From NCBI GenBank assembly GCA_018417955.1, contig JACTVC010000001.1:5151071-5215070 (forward strand): 64,000 nt of DNA. Direction: 5' to 3'. A program made the translations under genes and the position numbers. Below the pieces are notes generated by a model. The model saw only the letters and a program-made list of their open reading frames with translations. It was not told the DNA's origin and made no database searches. The DNA comes from Laccaria trichodermophora (Eukaryota; Basidiomycota; Agaricomycetes; Agaricales; Hydnangiaceae). Positions 54,950 to 64,000 of this stretch are shown one piece after another (positions within the stretch are counted from its first letter, which is position 1; every line of letters begins with the position of its first letter).

Positions 54950-55640
54950 GAGGAGCGAAAGAAGTTCGAAAAATTTTGGGAAGATGACCGACGAATGATT
55001 TCTTAGCGTCAGAACCAGATCCAAAAGGTGGGAGAAACACTCCCAGTAATGTAGACATGTATTAATATGTACGCAAATGTGAGATGTCTGGTTCTGACAC
55101 AGACATTATCTTATCCTAAGATGAGTTTGCCCTTGTACCTCAGGCTTACTCATCACAGAACATGGGTGAGGGAAACTAGTGAATAAATATTACATCTTTG
55201 GGGAATTGAACTCAGAGTCTTATGGAGAGGCCTATACAAGAGATCAGTCATCGCGCATGCAATATTACAGTTAGTCTATAGGAGCCTTTGCAATATCTGG
55301 CTCTTTGCACTATACATACCACTACTGCTGGGAAAACTTTTTATAAATTGTTCACCCAATGTTCACCTCCACTGCAAACAGTGAGAAGATGTGTCTAATA
55401 AATTGTGGCCCAGGGTAGCTTGTATCATATATACTGGTATTATGATCATAATTTCCCTCATACCCCATTGACTGTGATATCATGTCTCCATCATTTCAAA
55501 TTTTTGATGAGGTGAAATTTATTTTGATAATCTACTGTAGGCTCAGAGTATCTTTTGTACCTACCATAGTCTACAGAGGTAATGATTAACCTATGTTGAC
55601 CTACTGAGCCTATGGAGACTATGTAAATATAGCCAAACTA
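54950..55640. other. Leader region of the DIRS-like element and right subterminal region
   Basis: GTCAGAACCAGA at 54998-55009 and TCTGGTTCTGAC at 55087-55098 form an inverted pair around an 80-bp loop, possibly part of the element's end. Beyond 55545 come CATAGG-type subterminal motifs. No gene. Confidence 0.5.
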
Positions 55641-55664
55641 CAGCCCAGAACCGTTTTCCTGATG

Positions 55665-58600
55665 TGTGTTTTATGCATTCTACACAGAGATAAGTCTTTT
55701 CTGCCTATATGCGGTGCTACCAATGCACCAACCAAGACCTTGCTTGGATTGTCATTCATGCTCTGAATGCCTCGAGAGTCAGAGAGTTGGATTCATTTAA
55801 GTTCAATGGTGGGTGGAACTATTTCTTCAAGTTTGGATCGTTCATCCAAGAGAGTGTTGAGATGCTGTAAATCCAGGGTCACAAAAAAAAAAGAGAGAGC
55901 AAAAGGTCGATATTCACATATGATTACTCACCACTACTCTTTGTTTGGGAGTCAAAGCCAGCTATCATATTTGCTGACACTTAGAGCCATCCAAGTGTTA
56001 GAAATTAAATGTGTGTGCCAGCCAATGCACCAACAAGGAACTTTACTGAATGGCACCAAACAGTCCTTTGGATCGAATGTGATACTCTACATCCAACACC
56101 GAATGTTGTAATTCAAGCTGAACAATCTCATGCTAATATTCAAGTGGACTTACACTAACTAGGCAAAAAGATTGTCTGGTCATTTTCTGGACAAAGTTGG
56201 TGCTATAACACAAGAACCAAACATTTTTAGTACTAAGCTCTGGTGTATCAAAGATAGCTAAGGGAGTGTAGATTGTACATACCAAGTTTGGGGATGAAAA
56301 AATGAAAACTCAGGATAAGGCAGGGCATTGACTGTGACAAGTGCCAAAAATGGGATGTAATAAAGTGAGAAAGCTGCTTATTTATTAATAATAAGCTGCT
56401 ACTTATGATAAATAAATTGAAATGCATTCTGAATGACTGCAACCTAATGAAGGCAATTCACAACTTGAGGAAGAGATATTTTAAACACTGAATCTCCCTG
56501 CTATTGTTATGAGCTTCATAAAGTCTCTGGGCTAGAAAATGTTATATCCTTCTCTAAAAGGTAAATTTGAACTTGTTCTCCATTTTATGTATTTTTCACT
56601 CAATATATTTGTTGGAATGAGGTAAAATAACTCCCTATTAATGTTTGTAGTGTGTATAATACAAAAGGTAGGTATAAATGTTAGAATGAACATTGCATGA
56701 TGTCTGTAGAAGCTAATTTCCAGAGTTTTTCTGGAACTAAACAAGTATCTACAACATTGGTCCTTCTTTTCTGCAAGAAGAAAAAATGCTACCATCCTTT
56801 TGAATTGATCCATGTAGACTCAGGATGTCTTTTAAATGATGCCTGAAGTATAGCATGATAACAAATAAATTTACACTGGGTATATCTTGAAAAGTCCTCA
56901 ATAAAAGTACATTTTGCATAGAGCAAGAAAGGTGTGGGGTCTCAGATCATTGTATAAATAGGACCTCTGTTCATTTCTTCAGGATAGTGTTACTAGGTAT
57001 GAGAAGTGCTTTGTGAAATATTCCCAGCCCCAATTCACCAAGAAAAATGTCAAGGATTGGTCCAGGACGATTGCTCTATGCAAAATGTAATTTTATTGGG
57101 GACTATTCAAGTTATACCCAGTGTAAATTTATTTGCTATCATATTATATTTCAGGTGTTGTTTAAAGGACATCCTGAGTCTCCATGGATTAACTCAAAAG
57201 GATGGTAGCATTTTTTCTTCTTGCAGAAAAGAAGGACCAATGTTGTAGATACTTGTTTACTTTCAGAAAAACTCTGGAAATTAACTTCTACAGACATCAT
57301 GCGATGTTCATTCTAACATTTATACCTACCTTTTGTATTATACACACTACAAACATTAATAGGGAGTGATTTTGCCTCATTCCAACAGATATATTGAGTG
57401 AAAAAATACATAAAGTGGAGAACAAGTTCAAATTTACCTTTTAGGGGAGGATACAACATTTTATAGCCCAAAGACTTTATGAAGCTCATAACAATAGCAG
57501 GGAGATCCAGTGTTTAAAATATCTCTTCCTCAAGTTGTGAATTGCCTTCATTAGGTTGCAGTCATTCAGAATTTCCCACTTTATTACATCCCATTTTTGG
57601 CACTTGTCACAGTCAATGCCCTGCCTTATCCTGAGTTTTCATTTGTTCATCCCCAAACTTGGTATGTACAATCTACACCCCCTTAGCTATCTTTGATACA
57701 CCAGAGCTTAGTACTAAAAATGTTTGGTTCTTGTGTTATAGCACCAACTTTGTCCAGAAAATGACTGGACAATCTTTTTGCCTAGTTAGTGTAGACCAAT
57801 GATGAAATATTCGCCACTCCATGCAAAAAGTCAATGCATAAGCAATTACATCTCTGTCTAGGACTTGAACCCAGTCCTTGTGTGAATGTGCACACAATGG
57901 ACAATCTTTTTAATGTGTGCTGGCCAGTGCACCAACGGAGAGTCTTGCCATTTCTGACATCAATGCCTTCAAACCATGAATTTCCATTTACAACAACAGC
58001 CTGAGACAAGGAATGAGATTGAATCTCTGAGTGCTTTCCAGACATCTTATTAAAGGCAAGTGTTGGGTTGGGATACAACAGCAAAGAACACCCAAAAACA
58101 GGCTGAAACTTTGAAAATTCCTTGGGAGGTGAATCCAATCTTTGTGTGGAATGACCTATGACTCTGAGGTCAAGCCAAGCTTTGCACATGTGCTGCCAAT
58201 ACACCAACAGACCATTGATATTTCAATCTCCTTGTTCTATATATCCTAATTTTCTCACCCAAAAATCAATGACTTTTGTGAATTTTTTTTTGCATATTTT
58301 ATATTGTATTGAGTCCCAGCAGAACACTACATTCTTTGTGCCTTGAAATTTTATGTAAATGCTTATATAAAATAAAACAAAAGGCTGACAATTTTTGAAA
58401 AATTCAAATGGATTGAAATGAAAACCCTTCATCTGGGAATTGAACCCAGCTATCACAATTGTGAAGTGATGCTTCATGTATTGTCAACATGTGTAGTAAC
58501 CAGGACACCAACAAAGACCTTTTAAAACTTGAAAGTTGAGTCAACTATGCTTCTACCATGTCTTGAGGGCACACAAATTGACTGAAGCTAGCTCTATCTA

Positions 58601-60145
58601 ATCAGTATTGACATTGCAAGACCAAGGGGGTCCTAGGCTTCAAAGATCCAGATCTCATATTCATGTCAAAGATGTATGTAGAATATTTGTATATTACCAT
58701 ATATATATGGTAACTATTCCCTTTAATGGAGAGGATATAAAAATATTTGTGTGCTGGAAGACTTTTGCATAGTCACTGTATGGGGGGTCAGTTTCTTTTT
58801 CAAGCTTGACCTACCTACCTACAATAATCAGGCACATGTCCATATACAGTATTAGTAACATGACATAATCATTGTGATCAATTTGTCCAATGATGATATA
58901 TCCACCACTCCATGCAAATACTCATATTCATACTGTTTGGTTACATCTCTGTCTAGGACTTGCCAGTTCCTATGCACACAATGGACAATTTTCTATGTGT
59001 GTGCTGGCCAGTGCACCAACAGAGAGTCTTGCAATTTCCAACATCAATGCTTTCAAGACATGAACTTCCATTTGCAAGTCCAGAGCCAAGGAATGAGATT
59101 GAAATTTTCAAAAATCTTATCAAAGATGAGTGTTGGGGTGGGGATACTACAGCAAAGAACATCCAAAAAGATGGCCAACCTATCAAAAAAAATGTAGCAA
59201 TATATATTGCTTTCATATACTCTTGTCAAGGAAGTTGAACCCTTGTCAGATATACTTACCATGTATTATGCATTCTACACAGAGACAAATCATTTCTGCC
59301 TGTATGTGGTGCAACCAATGCACCAACAAGGACCTTGTTTGTATCATGATTCATGCTCTGAATATTTCAAAGGGGATTCATGTTTAATGGTATTTGGGTG
59401 GCAGAACTAAACTATTTATTCAAATTTGGATTGTTTATCTAAGAAAAAGTTTGAAAGTGCTGAGGCCCTGTAGATCCCTTGGTCAAAAGAACAAGTAAGC
59501 AAAAAGAATTTGGTAACAACCAAGCAGTAACCACTCTTCATTTGGGAGTTGAGCCTGGCATATCACATTTGCTGAGACTTAGAACCATCCATGTGTTAGA
59601 AATTAAATGCATGTGATAACTGATGCACCAACAAAGAATGACAATAGACAATTCTGTGAATTGAATGTGATACCCTTTCCATCTGGCATTGAATGCTGTT
59701 ATTCAAAACTGAACAACTTCCTAATCATATTCAAATGAACAGACAAACAAGGATTTATCCAATACTCCATGCACAAAAATCGTAGCCTCATGATGGCATT
59801 CTCTGTCTAGGACTCAAACCCAGTTCTTGTGTAAATATGCACACAATGGACAATTTGTGATGCAGCCAATGCACCAACAGAGAGTCTTGTAACTGTCAAC
59901 ATCAAAGTGTGATCATACATTTGCAACAACAGCCCAAGCCACAGAATGAGATCAAATTTCTGAGTGCTTTCCAGGTGTTCTATGAAAGACAAGTGTTGGG
60001 GCAAAGGTATTATAGAGAAGGACACTCAGAAAAAGAAGTTACGAAATAGACCTAGAGCTCTGCCTGGGAGTTGAACCCAATCTTTGCATGGAAAGTGTGA
60101 TGCTTTACATGAGTGCTGCCAATACACCAACAGATCATTGATATT
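55665..60145 (-). repeat. Array of tRNA-like modules (copy B, split by a foldback element)
   Basis: Duplicate of 4456-7352. Module boundaries and order are retained; 56153-57791 is inserted between the modules matching 4870 and 5150. The module at 4570 lost its 3' half to the 44466-55664 insertion, which lies inside it. Confidence 0.8.
56153..57791. mobile_element. Foldback element with TA target duplication (1639 bp)
   Basis: Ends CACTAACTAGGCAAAAAGAT and its complement. It is flanked by TA on both sides (56151-56152, 57792-57793) where copy A has a single TA (GACTTAGACC). Arms of about 775 bp (to about 56929) and 720 bp (from about 57071) are complementary with few mismatches, around a loop of about 140 bp. 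A TA duplication is typical of Tc1/mariner-type transposition. No transposase ORF is visible. Confidence 0.9.
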
Positions 60146-60149
60146 ACAA

Positions 60150-63124
60150 TCTTCTTGTTCTATATGTTGACTTTCCCACCCATGAATCATTGACTGTCAA
60201 GAACTTTACAACACAGCTTTGTCATTGTCCCAGCAAAACACGACATTCCTCATGCCTATAAATTTCATGTTGATTTCATGTAAAGGCTCCAGATAGCATG
60301 ATCTCCATAGCATAGCAGGAGAAAGGTTTGTCTCCACTTAGCATACAAGGTTTCCTTCTCATTCACTCATCTCACATTGCATTCAAGTCGTTTCTTGATT
60401 CATATGGGCTTTGGGACTTTGAAAGCTGGTCAATTGAACTCGCGATCAGGTCACATGAGCATGCCAAACCACCCTCGTGATCTTGTGTAAACAACAAACT
60501 GCTGTGTCCCAGCATTTTCTTCCTGCCCTCCCATCCTTGACAACATACCACCATGAAACGGCATGTATACACGTAATCGAGCTTTGCCTCGCTAGGTGAA
60601 GCAATCCTGCTTCAATTTCCTGAGTCCGATAGGTGACTCTTTGTAAATGGTTGGCTTCGTCATAGATCAAATGGCATAGCTCTCCCCCCCTCTCACATAT
60701 CTTGAAAGGAAAGATGATAAAAAGCTCTTGTGGACGAGGATCCGCGGGTTAGCTGATATCAAGGAAGACATCACGTCGGCAAGGTTCACAGCTAAGCATC
60801 CCTGCCTCTGTCTTCTAGTAAGTAGTCAGAGGGATCACAGGAGGACAGTTTTTAAGCGAGGATGGATGCTCAAAAAGGACGAACAAGGTTTAGGGCGAGG
60901 ACATGCACATTGAAATTAAGGAACTTAATCTTTTCAAACTTGTGATACACTCATAGACTTTTTTGAACAGAACTGAAATCACCCTGATGACTCCGCCAAC
61001 ATTCATACAGCTGCATAGATTCAGATCTATCTCTCTTTCCATCCACAACTTCTCCAAGCGCTGTCCCTATCTCAGGTGGTTGCAGCATACAGCCCCATCA
61101 CTGTCATGACGATGGTGACTCTGGGATGCTATACCGAGCTGGGCCATAAGTAGTGGGAGGCACGTCTTTTCTTGGACTGGTGCACACATCTCAACCAGGA
61201 TGGATCATTGCATGCTGTTTTTGCTGAATTTTCAGGTTCACCTGCGCCTTCATTAGCAATGTCAACAACTCCCCCTACCCGCCAGCCTCATCATAAAGCT
61301 CTTGGCACTGTGACCATCCACCACGTCAATTCAGGTGACCCTCACTGCTGCGATTTCAGCTCAGAACTTCAGCATGCACTTGCCTACGTACCAACAACCA
61401 AAGCATCTGCAAACTTAGTTGGTGGCAAAGGTATCCTTCACTTGCATCGGCTGCAGTCAATTGGCCATAACACTTTGCCAAATTCGACCTTCTTTAGCTT
61501 GAGGAGTGTTGATTGCTTTTTGTCGATGGTGGAACCCCTTGCATTAGCACCTGCTCCCATGGCTACTTCAGAGGGGGCGTATCATGTGCTACACCTGATT
61601 CAATCGTGAAACGCACCACTACTTGAAGATCTTAAACGTGTCACGCTATTCGACTAACACGTCTTCAAATCGTTTGTATAGTATACACCTTCTCACCAAT
61701 CTTGACTCAACCTCATCCAGACAATATGAAACAATAGTGCTAAATTCATCTGAGAATCCCAACATTATCAATCCTCCTTCCCATCAACCAAATCCCTTCG
61801 AGTCACCTACAATCACCACCTAAACTGCCTCATCATTCATGAACCACACAAAACCTTCCTAGCTGAAGTAAGGGCACTTTGTGCCATGCTTATCACGCAA
61901 CCCACAATTTGGGCACTTGGGGCCCAGGTCAGGTTCAGCAGGCTTGGGCTTCCTGTTAAATTCAATTCATCTAATTAGTCCGACGTGAAATTTAATGCCA
62001 GTGGATGAGAAGGAGTATTTCATACAGTTTAGTCCCAGGTGGTAGTGGTGGTCTTTCGTACATTGTTGGACTGTCTTGTCTTGGTTGTAATTCTTGTTGA
62101 GTGTCAATGATAGGTGGGTGAATCACCTGATGTGAGGGGTCGTATATTACACTTCTGGCTGCCGTTACCTCACCCCATGTCAATTGTCCAGGGTGTGCAT
62201 GTGGATGTGGGGCATCTGCATTCAAACTGAGCTGTGTCACTTTAGGTTAGCTTTTGTCATGTGATGTAATAATTTTAGCAGCGTGCCTGAGAGTGACGAT
62301 GAAGTGGGTGGGGGTAACAGTTTCAACGATCTGGTGGTGGTGGTGATTTTGAGGTGGTATGCAAAGATAATGTGAGGATGGTGAAGAATTTGGGGGTGAA
62401 CTCGATCTGGTGAAAACAAGACAACACAAGCGGTTATTGATGATGGGCATATAGCTTTTGACAGACGTACCAATCAGCTAGTGTCAGATGAATAGTACCA
62501 GAGGTCAGGTGGTAAGTAAATGTTACAGTGTGTGATTGCATACCTGATAACAAGAGGGCTGGGCATTAGAATCATAGGGGAGACTGCATTCATTGGGGGC
62601 GGGGCTATTGCTGGTTTCCCCGAGGCGCGCGCTTGGAGAGTCAGATTGAAGAGGCACCTGCATCTAGTATCCTTGAGTAGCCCTGGAGTTCCTGATTTCC
62701 GAACGATGTAAGTAAGCCTGGTGCAAGACTATGGTTGGATGGTGTGGGTGTGTAACTATGAGTGATTGATGATGATTGCTTAGGAGTCAATGGCTTGAGA
62801 TCTGAATCCATTTATGATGCCTCTGTAGGCCACTTACATTTGAGGTCCTTGAGTGGGTGCCATTTAAGCTGTCTTGTGTCCAAGTAAGCTGTCAAGTTGT
62901 TGTCAGTTGGCCGTAAGATTGAAGGCCTCCACGGCGCGTAAACGCAATGCCGCTACACACATGATCATTTGTCAGCAATTGTGATTCGTCATCGTTGCAA
63001 ATGGATCTTGCTTGGACAATCTTTTGCCATGGCCATGCTGCTTCTTGCTGCTTCTCCAAATTCTTCTTCCCGTGGCTTCCCTTTATAAGCCCTTCATCAA
63101 TCGCTTACCACCCACATCCTCACC
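60150..63124. other. Copy B counterpart of 7360-10245, degenerate
   Basis: Aligns with copy A with many small indels and CpG losses. Frame 61992-62240 (minus) stays open. No gene is named. Confidence 0.5.
61992..62240 (-). CDS. Hypothetical 82-aa ORF, copy B
   Basis: Counterpart of 9164-9409 with one codon more and 12-15 changes; the TMYERPPLPPGTK motif is retained. Same caveats. Confidence 0.25.
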   Translation of the reverse strand: MTQLSLNADAPHPHAHPGQLTWGEVTAARSVIYDPSHQVIHPPIIDTQQELQPRQDSPTMYERPPLPPGTKLYEILLLIHWH

Positions 63125-64000
63125 ATGTCCCCAGGTTTACTCCTCAATGATCCCGTCATCTCCAACAGCATCAAACCAAAGCTGATAAAAGATGGCTTTG
63201 GGACGCGTGCTATCCACATAGGTTCAGAGCCTAATGTTGAAACAGGCGCTGTTATCCCACCGATATCGCTGTCGACGACGTATAAGCAAGAAGCTGTTGG
63301 CGTTCATAAGGTGAGAGGTCTTTCATTGCTCTATTCATTTGGTGGGGTTCCCTTGGGGTGCTGGCCTGAATAGCATGGGGCTGTGTTTTCATCTCCATGT
63401 CAGGTTGCACCATTTGGCAACACATCCCAAACTCACATTATGCTGTATGGTCCACCCACTCCCTTCATGTCATCATGTGACATGTTTTCCTGATCTGCAC
63501 AATGCCTTTGTTACACAATCAGAGCCTTGCGTTGAAAGGTCCTACTACTGGTTTTCGTGTGAAGTCACATCGAAATGCGCATTCTCATCGCATTAATATG
63601 CGTTTCTGTCCCTTTGATTTTATTTTTCCTGTTGCATCATCAACATCATGCTAATCACAATCTTTACACAAAGGGCTATGAATACTCACACTCTGCCAAT
63701 CCAAACTGGAATGCCCTCAAAGCCACCCTGGCTTCTCTCGAATCAGGGGGCGCGCATGCCCTTGCCTTCACTTCCGGCTCAGCAACTACCGCACAGTCCT
63801 TCAGTCTCTCAGTCCCAATGCACACATTATTAGTGTCAACGATGTTTACAGTGGCACTTTCAGGTACATGACTAGAGTAGCAAATGAGAACCAGGGCTTA
63901 GAAATGACCTTTGTGGATTTGGAGCATGCAGATGAAGAAGCGATTAAAGATGCCATTCGGGAAAATACCAAAATTGGTCTTTAATTTGTTCTTTTTTTTC
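63125..64000 (+). pseudogene. CYS3 duplicate, inactivated and cut by the window edge
   Basis: Exon 1 (63125-63310) is open and starts MSPGLLLNDPVISN. Exon 2 starts at 63674 (GYEYSHSANPNWNALKATLA). One base is missing near 63790-63794 relative to copy A, shifting frame just after SGSATT in the phosphate-binding region. The second intron donor is lost: copy A has CCAAAG|TTCG-type GT at 11160, while copy B has CCAAAATTGG (G to A at 63973). Several conserved residues changed through CpG loss (for example NRNALE to NWNALK). It is a pseudogene of the 10289-12043 gene. Confidence 0.85.

Larger units (their letters stand above)
44466..55664. mobile_element. 11.2-kb nested insertion with inverted ends
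   Basis: Copy A reads ACTGACCG|TGTTTTATGC at the same site. In copy B the break is filled by 11,199 bp with ends CATCAGGAAATCGGTT (44466-44481) and, inverted, CATCAGGAAAACGGTT (55649-55664). The left flank ends CG and the right flank starts TG, so a 2-bp duplication with a later C-to-T change is possible. Subterminal regions carry many CCTATGTAGG/CATAGGT-type motifs (44490-44610; 55545-55640). The outer element encodes no transposase I can see. It holds a 4.7-kb element and a DIRS-like retroelement. The bracketing ends could instead belong to the DIRS-like element itself. Confidence 0.8.
39951..64000 (+). repeat. Segmental duplication copy B (interrupted, runs off the window)
   Basis: Matches 942-11185 in order and orientation. 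Three insertions are absent from copy A: 40750-41711, 44466-55664 and 56153-57791. Many differences are CG in A against TG or CA in B (for example the CYS3 first exon, where most CpGs of copy A between 10318 and 10420 are changed). Confidence 0.95.

Noticed and set aside
44466..55664. Calling the whole insertion a giant mobile element with captor gene (Starship-like)
   Set aside because: It is 11 kb, in a basidiomycete; the tyrosine recombinase belongs with Gag and RT of a DIRS-like element and no cargo genes are present.

Overview
The window is nuclear DNA of a filamentous basidiomycete, most likely an agaricomycete mushroom. The evidence is short spliceosomal introns (about 50-70 nt, GT..AG), a CaaX-type mating-pheromone precursor, DUF4419 proteins, a fungal cystathionine gamma-lyase, an HNH-type gene of the kind expanded in Agaricomycetes, and a DIRS-like retrotransposon whose ORFs are split by introns. 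I see no canonical tRNA, rRNA or CRISPR.

The layout is dominated by one direct segmental duplication. Copy A (about 942-11185) and copy B (about 39951 to the right edge) carry the same genes in the same order: two members of a small membrane-protein family, a cysteine-rich ORF, an AT-rich array of tRNA-like modules, a degenerate stretch, and CYS3. Copy A is compact and its CYS3 is intact. Copy B has taken three insertions (962 bp, 11.2 kb and 1.64 kb), has lost many CpG sites to TpG/CpA, and its CYS3 is broken.

Region by region: 1-699 partial HNH-type gene (-); 942-11185 copy A; 10289-12043 CYS3; 12321-13882 two more membrane-family genes (-); 15884-15982 pheromone precursor with TATA box; 16510-17944 a hAT-type element carrying a fragment of the peroxin gene PEX3; 18418-19687 and 23804-25068 two DUF4419 paralogs, with a gene disrupted by another hAT element between them; 25.1-30.3 kb composite repeats and two tRNA-like arrays, one split by a third hAT element; 30.3-31.6 kb a truncated GT8 glycosyltransferase and a membrane-protein fragment; 31.7-35.2 kb degenerate repeats; 35.2-37.3 kb a decayed S9 peptidase; 37426-38676 a kinase-fold protein without the HRD catalytic residues; 39951-64000 copy B. 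Inside copy B, 44466-55664 is a nested insertion containing a 4.7-kb element (a 2.1-kb palindrome plus a 59/60-bp tandem array) and a DIRS-like element (Gag, RT-RNase H, tyrosine recombinase, all on the minus strand).

Functionally this is an accessory, transposon-rich region. The genes most likely working are CYS3 (copy A), the pheromone precursor, both DUF4419 genes, the kinase-fold gene and the membrane-family members. The membrane genes share intron phases and, in four of six copies, an almost identical upstream box. I predicted splice sites by eye from GT..AG, frame continuity and agreement between paralogs.
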